DNA from: Aegilops tauschii subsp. strangulata
Lineage: Eukaryota; Streptophyta; Magnoliopsida; Poales; Poaceae
Length of the DNA: 64,000 nt
Reading direction: 5' to 3'
Assembly (NCBI RefSeq): GCF_002575655.3
Contig: NC_053038.3
Coordinates: 141,748,885-141,812,884, forward strand
The notes under the pieces: model-generated
Told to the model about the DNA's origin: nothing
The model's input: the letters and a program-made list of their open reading frames with translations, nothing else
Database searches by the model: none
Program-made: the position numbers and the translations under genes
In this document: piece by piece, positions 44,001-55,592 of the stretch
How positions within the stretch are numbered: position 1 is the stretch's first letter
Layout: every line of letters starts with the position of its first letter

Positions 44001-47000
44001 TGTTTGCGTCGGTGCGGAGGACCACCAACATCCCCTAACTTGCTCTTTTCCTTCCTATTTTCTGATACTGCCTTATGAAGTCAAAACCACAAGAAGATGG
44101 ATAAAATTAGCTCTGCATAACTAGTTGATGCATGATACAGACGAACACTACTTTGATGTAAGGCAAGCGCGGGATAGGAGGATGGAATATATACAAAAAA
44201 AGACAGCGTTTCATATTCACATGTACGATAAGAGGATGGAATATGTATGAAAAAACAGTAAGCGGAAGGCATTTCAGCAAAACTAGAAGAAATGAAAGCT
44301 AGGAACCATATGAACATGCAACCAATATCACTCTATCGGGTAAGAAGTGTCTCGTCGTAAGTGTCATTTCAATAAATTAGAAGCAGTACAAGCTAGAAGA
44401 CAATGCAAGATGCAACCTACATCACAGTCCCAAGTTAAATGTATCTTATGGGTAAGTGATTGTTGCAGGTATAAGCTGTAAGCTACGCAGATGCAATTCA
44501 ACATAATCAGAAGCAATACAAAGTAGACATCATACGGAAAACGCAACCACATATAACAGTTCCAAGTTAGAGCAAGCACCTGTGATGGTGGAGTAGGGGA
44601 GATGTGCTCATCATGTACACGTATGTTCTAGAAACAGGAACACATGTCATATTCACAAGCATTATGTGTAAAGTAAGCAGATGCAATTCAACAAAGTTAG
44701 AAGCAATACAAGCTAGACGTCATACGCAACATGCAACCACATATAATAGTGCCAAGTTAGAGCAAGCACCTGTGATGGTGGAGTAGGGGAGATGTGCTCA
44801 TCATCTACACGCTCATCATCTACACAGCTACGTTGACTGTCCAGCCTTGTGTTGTCTTGCGAATCTTGTTGGGAGGATGGCGGAGTAGAATCTGTAGAGA
44901 CCCCCTATTTGAGTTGCTCTGAAGGACCACCATCATCCACTGCCGGACTAATTTCCTTCAGCTGTAATGATTTTGCATTGTGAAGTCAAACCGATAAGAA
45001 AAAGGAATAAAATTCGCTCTTCAGAACTCATTCATGCATGATACTGACGAACACTACTCGGATGAAAGGCAAACAAATGATGCGAGGATGGAATATGTAT
45101 GAAAAACAGGATGGCGTGACATATTCACACCTATGATGTGGTAACTAAGCAGAAGGCATTTCAACAAATTAGAAGCACTGCAAGCTAGACACCATATGAA
45201 AGATGCAACCAATATCACTCTGCCAAGTTCAAACTGTATGGTGTTTCAACAAATTAGAAGCAGTACATGCTAGAAATCATATGCAAGATACAACCAATAT
45301 CACAATGGCGACTTAAAGGTGTCTTATCATAAGTGACTGATGCGGGATATGCAAGAACAGTAGTCTGATGTAAGTAAATCGTGTGATTAGATATAGTATG
45401 TTCTAGAAACAGGAATATATATCATATTCACAGGCATTATGTGTAAAGTAAGCAGATGCAATTCAACACAGTTAGAAGCAATACAAGCTAGACATCATAC
45501 GCAACATGCAACCACATATAATAGTGCCAAGTTAGAGCAAGCACCTGTGATGGTGGAGTAGGGGAGATGTGTTCATCATCTACATAGCTATGTTGACTGT
45601 CTAGCCTTGCGTTGTCTTGCGAATCTTGTTGGCAGGATGGCGGAGTAGAATCTGTAGAGAACCTCCATTTCAGTTGCTCGGAAGGACCACCATCATCCAA
45701 TGCCTTTCCAATTTCCTTCAGCTTTATTGATTTTGCATTGTGAGGTCAAACCGACAAGAAAAGGAATATAATTCGCTCTTCAGAACTCATTCATGCAAGA
45801 TACTGATGAACACTACTCCGATGAAAGGCAAACTCATGATACGAGGATGGAATATGTACGGAAAAATGGACGGCTTGACATATTCACACCTATGATGTGG
45901 TAACTAAGCAGAAGGCACTTCAACAAATTAGAAGCACTGCAACTAGACACCATCTGAAAGGTGCAATCAATATCACTCTGCCAAGTTAAAACTGTCTCGT
46001 CATAGGTGGCGTTCATCAAACTAGAAGCAATACATGCTAGAAATCATATTCAAGACGCAAACCAATATCACACAGCCAACTTAAAGGTGTCCCATCATAA
46101 GTGACTGATGCAGGATACACAAGAAAAGTAGTTTCATGTAAGAACATGGTGTTATAGATAGATATAGTATGTACCAAAAACAGGAAAGCGTGTCATATTC
46201 ACACATATCATGTGTAAGCTAAGCAGATGCAGTTTACACTAATTAGGAGCAATACAAGCTAGACACCATATGCAACATGCAACCAGATATCACACTACCA
46301 AGTTAGAGCAAGCACCTTGGATGGTGGAGAAGGGAGCGGAGACTTGGACCTTGTAATGCACTATCAGTACAAGGAGAATCGGTACAAATGCTCCGTTTAC
46401 GTTGCTGCAGAGGACCACCATCATTGCCTTCCTTACTCTTTTCCTTCCTCTTTCTTGATTTTTCCTTGTTAAGCCAAACCCATAAGAAAAATGAATAAAA
46501 TTTGCTCTTCAGAACTCATTGATGCATGATACTGACAAACACTACTTTCATGTCAGGCAGCCGCATGATAGGAGGATGGAATATGTATGAAAAACAGGAC
46601 GGCGTGACATATTGACATGTATGATGTATAAAGTGTAAACTAAGCACAAGGTGCTTGAACTTGTTAGAATCAATGCAAGGTAGAAACCATATGAAAGATG
46701 AAACCAATATCACTTTGCCAAATTAAAAGGGTGCCCTAACAAATGTATTTGACCAAATTAGAAGCAATACATGGCAACAGGCTAGAAATAATATGCAACG
46801 AATAAAGGTGACTCATTGTAAGTGATTGATGCAGGATACAGAAGAGAGGTTGTTTCATGTAAGAACAAGATTAACACATAGATGTAGTGTGTACCAAAAA
46901 TAGGAAGGCATGTCATATTCACAGGTATAATGTGTAAACTAAGCAGATGCAATTTACCCTAATTAGAAGCATTACAAGCTAGACACCGTATGCAACATGC

Positions 47001-47966
47001 AACCACATATCACACTGCGAAGTTAGAGCAAGCACCCGTGATGCTGGTGTGGGGGAATTCCGGTCATCAACTAGAGAGCTACGTTGACTATCTTCATTTA
47101 GCCTTGTTGTTTCTTGAGAATCATGTGGGGAGGATGACACTGCACTCTTTAAACGAGTATGGTGTCTCACAGTAACCCACTGGGGTGACTGTCTCATCAT
47201 AAGTGATTGACGAGGGATACAAAAGAGCATTAGTTTGATGTACGAACATGGTTAATAGATATATGTAGTATGTATCAAAAACAGGAAGGCATGTCATTAT
47301 CAAAGGTATAATGTGTAAAGTAAGCAGATGCAATTTAACCAAATTGGAAGCAATACAAGCTAGACACCATATGCAACATGCAACCACATTTTGACAACGT
47401 GAAGTTAAAGCAAGCACCTGGGATGGTTGTGTGTGGCAATTGAGATCATCAACTGCAGAGCTACGTTTACTGTCTCCAACTGCTGACACTGCACCCTTTA
47501 GAGCGCTGAAACGATTAGTGCTTATCTTCGAATTACATTGGAGCGACTTCTGTCTTTTTTTTTCTGCATTCATCAACACTGTGTCAGAGTCTGAAATACC
47601 CATGCATAAAAAAACAATAGTGTGAGTATGGGTGAAGTGTGTGCACAATTAGTACAGTGTAAAGGTAGCAGATAGCTGGTGGGTGAGAAATAAATGACGG
47701 GAGACATATGATAGCTCTACAACATGCATGGCACACTAAATTACTACATGATTCTATGAAAATAACAGTCGACTGAAAACAAATAGGCCAGTCCTTTTTT
47801 CTGCACCGTCCGATGTACAAAGAACGGGCAGATCTCCTTCATCTACCTCCAGCCAGTCACTGTTGACGATCTTCCTCGAAACGCCAGCGACCACCGGCCC
47901 AGTCCCCTGCCTGCGCCCTCCCCTCGACCTCACCGCACCGTCGTGCTTGGCACCGCCCCCTGCCAT
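41073..47966 (-). pseudogene. Multi-exon CACTA-borne gene with multiplied exon-intron modules
   Basis: The first exon starts at an ATG at 47966 (MAGGGAKHDGAVRSRGGRRQ, then WLEVDEGDLPVLCTSDGAEK). Exon 2 (47590-47418) reads NAEKKRQKSLQCNSKISTNR to CHTQPSQ with good splice ends. Related exons then end next to GTGCTTGCT donors at 47037, 46316, 45545, 44770, 44580 and 43911; two of them end with SPTPPSQ. Exon 43340-43060 reads MAKSKKSKENSIVGSGVTHQ and a Ser/Pro/Ala-rich tail. The C-terminus (41255-41073) is coiled-coil-like: VQSLMDVVLETRIVVDKC. A TAG in a C-terminal exon near 41302 and mutated splice sites suggest a relic. The function is unknown; its position suggests a CACTA accessory protein. 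Confidence 0.6.
43400..47640 (-). repeat. Amplified exon-intron module array (about 7 copies)
   Basis: Each module has, on the plus strand, a CATATGCAACATGCAACCA-like phrase, then AAGTTAGAGCAAGCACCTG (intron start on the minus strand), a short exon, then CAGAACTCATTGATGCATGA and GGATGGAATATGTATGAAAA phrases of the next intron. Module spacing is mostly 670-780 bp, with shorter ones of 381 and 191 bp. Both exon and intron sequence are shared, so whole modules were duplicated. Confidence 0.8.
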
Positions 47967-47999
47967 CCATTCAAGCCCCGCCGACCTCCAGATCGGGCG

Positions 48000-49100
48000 C
48001 AAGCAGCTCCTGCGCCCCACACCCCTATGATAGACACCGATGCGCCGCTTCCCCGGCGAACAGGCGGAATAGGCGCTCCGCGCGCCTAAGCGGGTGCTGC
48101 TTCTTTTAATTGTGGTTCGACTCACCCTGAATTGAAATCCAGGCGGGCTACTGACCTCTAGCAAAGGTGAAATAGTAAATGGAGGAAACCTTGTGCATTT
48201 AGTATCACGAAGAAGATGCAGTAAGAAGCGCTCAACTAGTTTCTTTCATGGGATGAATACGGTGTGAGCAGAGACGTAAGGTTTGCACGAACAAGGGAAG
48301 AGGAATACCTCTTTCTGCTGCCAGTGCTGTGTCCCCCTTCTGTTTTTCCAACGACCTTCTTGTGGTTCACTGGAAACGAGAAGTTGTGGAGGACGGTAAA
48401 GCCTCAGACGAACACATGGCCAAGTTGTTGAGTGTGGTGCGGTGGCCGTCTGTCGGCGGCGGGGAACCAGATCCGAGGCGCGAACGACGGCGTAGCGGGA
48501 ACAACTCCGGTGCGGTGGACAGTTGTGACAATGAGCGTCAGCAGTGAGGTGCAGGACGGCGTGGTCAGAGTGGTTTTGGTACGGCGCACGTTGGTGTCGG
48601 CGTCGTTGAGGCAGCTCTACCTCGGCTTCAGCTGCTAAGTCCTTGAGGGTGTTGCGGTTGCGGTTGCGTTGGACGACGACGTCGGGGTACCGACTCCGGC
48701 GTGATGGAGGAGGGCGGCGGTGGATTGGGCGCATGGGGTGGAGGACGGAGGGGGCTGGGGTTTCGCGGCTGGTGGAGAGGGCGTTTTGGCACCCACGGAG
48801 TATGAATGGGGAAACGGAGGGAGGCGGGGAACTAAGGGGAACAATGTTTTGGTTTGGGACGCGCTTGTTTGAAATTTGGGGAAGGTTACAGACTTTGCCT
48901 CCATCTAAAATTTCGGACATATTGCGTGTTGGGGGTAGGACAGTAATCTCAGGTGTCCCAAATGTGGGCGGGATAGATTTCGGCTGAGCGCATGGGTGTT
49001 TAGGCGCCCACGGCGTATGAATGCTTCTCGGAGGCGGTTGAGACTAGCGTCTTGGTGAAGTTACAAACCTACCCTGGTTTAGACCTTTGGACATCGGGCC
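48000..49100. other. GC-rich 5' region of the CACTA-borne gene, no firm ORF
   Basis: Overlapping ORFs of 70-220 codons exist on both strands. The minus-strand one (48920-48246) is Pro/Ser/Arg-rich and composition-driven. A direct repeat, CCCACGGAGTATGAATG at about 48791 and CCCACGGCGTATGAATG at about 49006, flanks it. It may be the promoter and leader of the CACTA-borne gene. Confidence 0.4.
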
Positions 49101-49200
49101 GATAGGCTACACGGGCCAGAGTCAGGACAGTAATTTCCTACCACCAAACATTAGTCTCGCGCAGTTTCGGGTGACCAGAGGCCTATTTGGCACTTCGTTC

Positions 49201-50980
49201 AATATTTGGGAGCAGAAGCATTAACGTTTTCGGTTCTCTTGAATTGAACTTTAAGGATTTGTCAAAGTTCACAAATCTTTACTCTTGAAAATCCTAAAGC
49301 TACGATTATTTTGGAATGGAGGGGGTACATTTGAATATACATTGTACACGAGTATATATTAAAAAAAATGCAACTTACCTCAGTTCATGCATGGTTCCAG
49401 ACATAATCTCCTTGGTTGCAAAAAAAGTTAGACATGCGTATGAATATATATAGCATGTTCAAACGCACAGCAAAGATTGATGCCCCCTTTTACATTTGAT
49501 TTACAAATGCCATTATCTCGGGTTCAAATAGATGAATGCACTTCCTATGAATTCGAATATTCGAAACCCCCTTTATGTTGAACTCGACATGTATTCTATT
49601 TCGTAGCTAGCAATTTGGAATGTATCCATGCAAGTGACAAATGTATAAAGTGCTTCACACTAACAACATGGAGTGCGCTAATTAATGTTTATATATGAAT
49701 TGCAAAAGCATCCATTGCCTGTATTTCAAACCGCTCTCACTCTATGGATCGATAATATGAAATAAACACATGCACATGCTAGAATTCAATAGAGTATGGG
49801 TGTCTGATAGACCGATTTTCGTCCATACGCAATTTTCAAAATTCATGATCTCATCCAAAAATAATAATGCCATTTATATTTTAATTTAATGCGTAGAACC
49901 GCCTTTTACACGTAGATGCACTATGCCTTGGCCCGTTCTCACAAACGCGCTATATATCTCTCTATCTACCGCATAAGTGCACACACTTTATACGCATCGG
50001 CATTTCTCTTTCACACATGCTCACAATCTCTCTCGGGGTGTCGGGGAGTCTCACGCACATGCTCTCTCTGTATCTCTCTCTCTTTCTGACTACTATGTAC
50101 CACTCTTTTCACTAATCTCAGTTGGAAAACACTATTTTTCTCACATGCATATATACACACACGCACGGTCTCTACTACCCTCTATATGCACATGTCTCCC
50201 GCACGCACATTATCTTTAGGCCTTTCTCGCACACATTGCCCCCCAGACACACCTCTCTCTTAGTAGTTGGCAGATATGATTCCATCATATCATTCGGTAG
50301 GCTATCCCTGACTGTTAGGCTGGATGGTAATACGAGGCAAAGTTTTACCCTAGTTCGGACCCTTGCAGTTGAGGAAAAAGCCTACTCCTGGTACTGTATA
50401 TTAGTGATAGGGGTGTGTACAAAGTACATGTGAATACCAGGCATTGTGCGTGTGTGTATACTATCGACGAACTAGCCCCCAAGCTCTATAACATACTAGG
50501 GGCCTAGGCTAACAAATCATATATAGTCGGCTTATCACCAGTGGGGATAGAGTCCTCCGCGACTCTGGTAGCTAGCTTCGTGTTGTACGCCGAGTCCTCC
50601 ACATGGGTCTTCGTATAACACGTCTCGGTCAAACGACCTATGTGGCGCAGGATGGAACCGACCCATGAGTCCTGATGTTGACCCACCACAACTAGAAATG
50701 ATGTGCCCACCGCACCACACACGCAATCGGTCACTAAGAAAATAAGCATATACAGTAGTACAATGTTATACATGAAAGTTAATTGCATGGTGCATCCAAA
50801 AATATTTGTTCTGCATTGTGAATGTTTATATATTCTCCTAAAATATTAGTCACGGGAAAGAGAAACGAAGGGCATATCTCTCCTTGTCTCCACCGGACAC
50901 CCCCTCTTTCTACACCACTTTCACGTATGCACACAAACTATCTCTCGGCCCTCTAAAAGTATGCATGCCCACGACACATG
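49201..50980. other. Gene-free spacer with low-complexity CT/CA tract
   Basis: A possible Stowaway remnant (TTGGAATGGAGGGGGTAC) ends at 49330. Between 49970 and 50260 the strand is CT/CA-rich, with CTCTCT and CACACG runs. I see no gene, terminal repeats or RNA gene in the rest. Confidence 0.5.
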
Positions 50981-50989
50981 CATGTGTGA

Positions 50990-51910
50990 CGGTCACTGGA
51001 TTTCAAGCTAAAGCACTATACGGTCACTGGACTTCAGCATATGCTCATTACGGTCACCGTATACATTCTCGTGGTGATCATACAGTATCTAGCTCACGAT
51101 ACGTCTCCGTATTTTCTTGATGACACTGACGGACTTTGCATTTGATGCGTGCTGCATATTTTGTTGACGACACTTACGGTCATTGTATTTGAAGCGAAAG
51201 CACGATATGGTTACTGGACTTCAGAATAAGCTCATCACGGTCACCGCATACATTTTGTCGTGCTAACCAACATGTGGTTGGATGGTTAGGAGGACAGTGG
51301 TTTCTCAAGCCCACCAGGGTTAAAGTCCCGGTGCTCGCATATATCCTGGGTTAATTTCAGTATTTTCCGGCGATGTGCGTTCAGTGGGAGGAGACGTTCC
51401 ACTCGACTACGAGGCACCTATGGTGACTTCGTAAAATTTCAAGATCATATGCTGGCTCACTCTCTCGAAGGTGCTCATAGGGGTAGGGTCTGTGTGTGTG
51501 CGCTTATAGCGGTGAGTGCTTGCGCATATATATGAGCCCTTGCGTCTGTACCGTGTTAAAAAATACATGTCATGATTGTACGGTCACTGGCTCACCCGTA
51601 CAACTCCGTATTTTGTTGATGACACAATCAATTGACCAGTCAAACGTTCCACGTGGCGCAACTAGTGTTGCACCATCGGGGCGCATAACTGTGGAGCCCA
51701 CCTGTCAGCCCGTATATGAAAGAAAGAAATGGTAGTTTGAGTCTGTACTGTGTTAATAAAATACATTTTAGGGTGATCATACGGTCACTGGCTCACCATA
51801 CAGCTCGGTAATTTGTTGATGACACGATCAATTGACCATTCAAACATTCCACATTCAGCAGCGCACATTACCATAGGGCCCACCCGTCAGCGTGTATATG
51901 AAGGACAGAA
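50990..51910 (+). repeat. Degenerate tandem array around an ACGGTCACTGG motif
   Basis: Related units with ACGGTCACTGG, CTCACCGTA-like, TATTTTGTTGATGACAC and CAATTGACCAGTCAAAC-like phrases are repeated about five times. Two late units also share GCCCACCCGTCAGC and GTATATGAAAGA-like ends. An Au SINE has inserted into one unit. Confidence 0.75.
51266..51556 (+). mobile_element. Au-type SINE, plus orientation
   Basis: It begins AACATGTGGTTGGATGGTTA, with A-box-like GGTTAGGAGGACAGTGG and B-box-like GGTTAAAGTCCCGGTGC motifs of a Pol III promoter. It continues through TTTCCGGCGATGTGCGTTCA, GGAGGAGACGTTCC and GGTGACTTCGTAAA to GCGTCTGTACCGTGTTAAAA. Flanks TACATTTTGTCGTG and TACATGTCATG look like a worn target duplication. 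It is much better preserved than the copy at 5706-5984. Confidence 0.92.
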
Positions 51911-51939
51911 ATGGTAATAAATTAGTGGTCGGTGGGTAC

Positions 51940-52245
51940 TCGAAGTCGTGAGACCTCTGGTTGGCAGTCGACGGCGGTGGGGGGGCTCGTTGATTAGGCG
52001 GTGGGGTGGGGATCACCGAGAAAAAGCTCGGCACAGGGGGGGGGCCTAGAGGGATAGCCGGTGCGGCGGCGGACCGGCGGTGGGGAGTGGTTTCGGGGCA
52101 GCGTGGCGGCGCGGGCCGGCCGCAGGCGGCGGGGGCCGGCGGTTCGGCTGGTGGTGGCTGGCAGCTCAGAGGGGTGGAGTTTGATGATAAACTGCAGGCC
52201 CTTGATTTCGTATCCAACGGCTGGAAAATCTAATGACCAGAGATG
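51940..52245. other. GC-rich block, gene-like composition only
   Basis: Between 51960 and 52170 the sequence is dominated by GGCGGTGG-type repeats, with open frames on both strands and no domain. It could be a captured exon fragment or a decayed GC-rich LTR part. No function is assigned. Confidence 0.3.
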
Positions 52246-52284
52246 AAAAAGTCAGTCGACTGACGTGTAGCCTCACCCCGCACG

Positions 52285-52500
52285 TACACATGCACGCACG
52301 CAAGACACGCATGCATGCAGGCGTGCAACACTGACACGTACACATAATGAACACACGCACGCATGCAGGCGTGCAACACTGACACGTACACATGCACTCA
52401 CGAACACACGCATGTACGCACACATGCATGCAACACTGAAACGTACCCTTGCACGCACGCAACACTCGCACGCCTGCATGCACACAGCACACGACGCAAG
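52285..52500. repeat. CA/CG-rich minisatellite, about 50-bp units
   Basis: Units with GCAGGCGTGCAACACTGACA, CGTACACAT and ACACACGCACGCA repeat about three to four times, with shortening toward the right. Confidence 0.85.
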
Positions 52501-52519
52501 ACACACGCTCAACCTATAC

Positions 52520-53010
52520 GTGCATGCACCCTTTGTTAAGGACATGGATTGTTACGGGTATTAATTAATCTTATCTGTGATAAGCAGAACATTGATGTTT
52601 GCAGCGGTCTTTATGAATCACAACGTATCGAACGGGCTATCAACATAGTAGGCTTATCTACATGAAAAGGATGATGTCACACTCAATGAACAATCATCGG
52701 TTTATGAAATGCCCGCTTCTGACCGCCCTGGCCCACCAAAGGTTCCTCTGCTGTGCGCTGCCTGCGTTGGGTCACTGACATGCAGGCCATGTACCCAAAG
52801 AGCCCACACATCAGTGGAAGAACGGCACGGTGTCCTACGTCAGAGTCGAGGGCGCCACTTGCTGCACGCCCGGCTGAACACACCTCCTTGCCGCATTCAA
52901 ACGCCTCCATGAAACCCGCCCGTGTGGAAGCCGAGAAACCCACTCTGGACACACGTTCGTTCATGACTGGGCCGACACTAAACGCAACACCGGCCGAGCT
53001 CCTCCCGTCC
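52520..53010. other. Spacer, promoter-like composition
   Basis: No gene is visible in this stretch. The part from 52700 rises in GC and leads into a TATA-like box, so it may be a decayed promoter. Confidence 0.35.
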
Positions 53011-53015
53011 GTCGT

Positions 53016-53133
53016 CTATTTAATCTCCTATTTGAACGAGGCCAAACGCCAGCCAAGAATCACACATCTCCGCCGCTCCCCTATATCCTCCTTCACCATT
53101 TTGTCCACTCTTACAATGGCTTACGAAGAGTAG
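53016..53133 (+). pseudogene. Promoter plus five-codon gene remnant
   Basis: CTATTTAAT at 53016-53024 is followed by a C/A-rich leader and an ATG in good context at 53116 (ACAATGGCT). The reading is MAYEE and then TAG. If the stop is ignored the frame continues LFRRSHLSRF. It looks like the start of a dead gene copy, but I do not recognise the protein. Confidence 0.35.
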
Positions 53134-53194
53134 TTATTCCGCAGAAGCCATTTGTCTAGGTTTGTATCTCTCACACACACCCACGTAGGTGGGG

Positions 53195-53300
53195 GACGTG
53201 CACGAAGAGAAGAGGTGCACGGACGGCACACGTACTCCCGTCTCTTTCCCAACCACACCCGCGCGGGTACACGGTGGAGCTTATTTCTGTACGAAAAGGC
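53195..53300 (+). repeat. Dispersed segment, copy A
   Basis: AGAGAAGAGGTGCACGGACG, a TACTCCCGTCTCT-like block, then GGGTACACGGTGGAGC and CATTT-like sequence recur in the same order at 57600-57680. Confidence 0.55.
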
Positions 53301-53481
53301 AGCCCACGTGGTAATTTGACACGTGTACTGGTTGTCCACTTGATGGAGGGAGGATCATCTACCACGGGTGAACAAAAAAATTGCGACTTGACGCGTTATG
53401 TTAAAAAAGAGGCAAACCATGTGGGGCCTACCTTAGAGGCAAGGCTCTATACACTGGAGTAATTTTGATGTGTCCCGTCAA

Positions 53482-53650
53482 CTCGCAAAACGAGGAGAAG
53501 CTTGCTTAGTACGCCGTTTCCCCCGCCCACGGGTGCGGTGGCTCGCAGGATGAGGTGAAGCTTGCTTACTAGTAGTGGTATTGTACGCCTTACGCCCGCT
53601 CCCTCGCCCACGCGCGCGGTGGCTCGCAGGACGAGGAGAAATTTTTACTA
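53482..53650 (+). repeat. Tandem repeat, about 2.4 units of 60-80 bp
   Basis: Units begin CTCGCAGGACGAGGAGAA or a close variant, contain GCTTGCTTA and end GCCCACGCGCGCGGTGG or a variant. Unit starts are at about 53479, 53542 and 53623. Confidence 0.8.
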
Positions 53651-53699
53651 CTCCCTTCGTTTACTCCTCGTCCCTACTACCTTGGTTAGAGAGATTATC

Positions 53700-53983
53700 A
53701 TATTGTTTGGAATATATATGTCCTTTAGTACTCCCTCGATTTACTTATACAAGGCCACTATAAAAAAACATTTTGCATCTATACAAGGCCACAAATAGTA
53801 ATCGAGACAAAAGTTACTACTCCCTCCTTTCCAGTTTATGGCTCAATTTCAAAATCTCTTCAACCAAGGTAGACCGTGAGTGGTCGAATTAATTTCGTAC
53901 TCCTAGTTTGCACAGGTAATTAGTACGCTCGTTTTTCTCAAGAAGTTATGTTTACCGAGGCATTAATTAGAACGAATGCATGA
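53700..53983. other. Spacer with MITE-like fragments
   Basis: ACTCCCTCGATTTACTTATA and TACTCCCTCCTTTCCAGTTT look like ends of Stowaway-type elements, and a CTATACAAGGCCAC phrase is repeated. No complete element is defined. Confidence 0.4.
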
Positions 53984-54257
53984 GACTACCCACAGTGGTA
54001 GTAACATAGGTGGTAACATGACACTTATCTAGGCAAAATAGATGATGTGGCATGTAATTAATGAAGAAAGAGAGGCATGTGGTAACATAGCTAGTTCATA
54101 TAACATCACACATATCAAGAAAAGATGAGTCTATAACATAATAAATGAAGTGATGGATGACACAACACATATGTTACTACCCATTGTGGAGATAGTAACA
54201 TAGACTAGTAACATATGCATGTTACTACTCTAAGTTACTCCCCACTGTGACTAGTCT
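53984..54257. mobile_element. MITE with AGACTA...TAGTCT ends, about 274 bp
   Basis: The left end AGACTACCCACAGTGG and the complemented right end AGACTAGTCACAGTGGGG form terminal inverted repeats. Inside, GTAACATAGGTGGTAACATG and GTTACTACTCTAAGTTACT are mutually inverted. Flanks begin GAATG on both sides, hinting at a partly decayed longer target duplication. It is a common grass MITE type, non-coding. Confidence 0.78.
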
Positions 54258-54698
54258 GAATGACCACTAAATTTCCATGAACTTCTACATGCATTGGTGA
54301 GTTTTCTGTTGACACTACTTGCATCGGGTGATCTAACGCACCTCAAAATCCAACATGTGATGGTACTACTACTAGTAGTAGAATTGAGACTTAAAAAACG
54401 GAAAAACGAATGTTTTTTTAGATGAGCCCTATAAACCCTAGTGGGTACGTACTCCATAAAATCAGATTTTCCCAAAACTAAGTCGCTCAACCTTTTTTTG
54501 CTTGTTTCCCTTCCTGCCTCCTTGCCTCGAAGAGACTATGCCAAACTCTCCTGCCTACCACGCGGGAAAAGACCCGCCCTCGCCTTTTTTAGTACGGGTT
54601 TGTATCGATGGATCGCGGGAAGCAACAAAAACCCAAGCCGTGTCTTGTACTCCTCCGTCGACGCCCGCTTTCATGAATTTTGTACTTCCTGTCGCCGA
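54258..54698. other. Spacer
   Basis: Short ORFs occur on both strands without domains. Nothing else stands out. Confidence 0.4.
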
Positions 54699-54880
54699 CA
54701 TGTGGGACATATAGCAACCGGGTCGACGTGTCAAGCACGAAATAACAGTGCAGAACAGCAGGGGGGACGCACCCCAGTTGTACCGCCCCAGTAGTAGTAT
54801 TAATGGGCAATGAGACGTCAAATCACAATGCTGCACCTTCCCAGACGGACGAAGCAACCATTATTTCACACTTCGGTTCG
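54699..54880 (+). repeat. Promoter-like segment, copy 1 of 3
   Basis: This segment matches 55398-55592 in direct orientation and 61222-61400 in inverted orientation. Shared landmarks are GACATGTGG-like, CACCCCAGTTGTACCGCCCC against CACCCCGGTCGTAGCGC, GTCAAATCACAA and finally GACGGACGAAGCAACCATTA TTTCA. In the third copy the last landmark is the start of a protein reading (TDEATIISLF); here it reads TDEATIISHFGSPSS. Confidence 0.8.
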
Positions 54881-55024
54881 CCATCATCTCAAACCACGTA
54901 GTATTGCTTCTGCCTCAAGAGGGACACGCACATCGCCTTGGTACATAATGACACGTGGGACCGCATGACAGGCCATGCTCCCCCGCCGATCGCTCGGTAA
55001 AATCACCTCATTTTTACTACTATA
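54881..55024. other. Short spacer
   Basis: Nothing notable is seen between the promoter-like copy and the MITE. Confidence 0.4.
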
Positions 55025-55247
55025 CTTCCTCCGTATTAGTTTACATGGCATGCACGTCGTTCTAGGTTGAGAATTTAACTGGGTATATATGTGATGAACA
55101 GTATATGTTTAGAAACTACATCCGCTTAATAATGCAATGATATACTTTTTGTGGCATAGTAACTCATATTTAGTTAGTCAAATGGATGACCTAGAACTAC
55201 GTGCACGCCCTATAAACCGAGACGCCTAAAAAACGAGACGGAGAGGG
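55025..55247. mobile_element. Stowaway MITE, about 223 bp, TA target duplication
   Basis: The ends are CTTCCTCCGTATTAGTTTAC and GAGACGGAGAGGG. Subterminal GTCGTTCTAGGT pairs with ACCTAGAACTACGTG. TA occurs at 55023-55024 and 55248-55249. It separates the two direct copies of the promoter-like segment. Confidence 0.85.
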
Positions 55248-55397
55248 TAGTTCAGTACGTATCTTTTTAGATCAATGTAGTCGGGATTCACCAAGGAGCA
55301 AAACGAAGTGGTAGGCTGCACCTGTCGTGTTGGCGTAGCAACTCAAGCAGGGTCAGTCTGCACACGAAATGGCGACACACTTAACAGGACCCCTTTG

Positions 55398-55592
55398 GCC
55401 AACATGTGGCTCATCCACCGTCTTGTTCCACGTGCGATGCACCAAATTACAGTTTGGAGCAGCAGTTGGAATTGAAGGCACCCCGGTCGTAGCGCCGCAG
55501 TAGTAGAAAATGAGCGATGAGGGGTCAAATCACAAAGCCCCACCTTTCCCGCTTTAAGCTGGACGGACGAAGCAACCATCATTTCACTATAG
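55398..55592 (+). repeat. Promoter-like segment, copy 2 of 3
   Basis: This copy carries the same landmarks as the segment at 54699 and as the promoter side of the gene relic at 60187-61252 (CACCAAATTA, CACCCCGGTCGTAGCGC, GACGGACGAAGCAACCATCA). The reading after the last landmark meets a TAG at once. It is closer to the 61.3-kb copy than copy 1 is in the CACCCCGGTCGTAGCG block. Confidence 0.8.

Larger units (their letters stand above)
39376..49200. mobile_element. CACTA transposon, left end intact, right end not found
   Basis: The left terminus CACTACAAAAAAATACACTT is followed by TTCCGTGATGATACGTG and inverted blocks such as CATCACGGAAGTGT and ATGACGATAAATCGCG, the classic layout of a CACTA end. 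Next come 44-bp tandem repeats, a GGCCCA-rich subterminal region and a multi-exon minus-strand gene. From about 48000 to 49200 the DNA is again GC-rich with GGCC motifs. I cannot find a matching GTAGTG end, so the right boundary is approximate. No transposase (TNPD-like) ORF is visible, so the copy is non-autonomous or deleted. Confidence 0.72.

Noticed and set aside
48246..48920. Minus-strand ORF of 224 codons
   Set aside because: Pro/Ser/Arg-rich with no domain, overlapped by plus-strand ORFs; treated as GC-rich leader of the CACTA-borne gene.
52285..52500. Spaced repeats resembling an array
   Set aside because: Simple CA/CG-rich minisatellite with variable unit length and no spacers.
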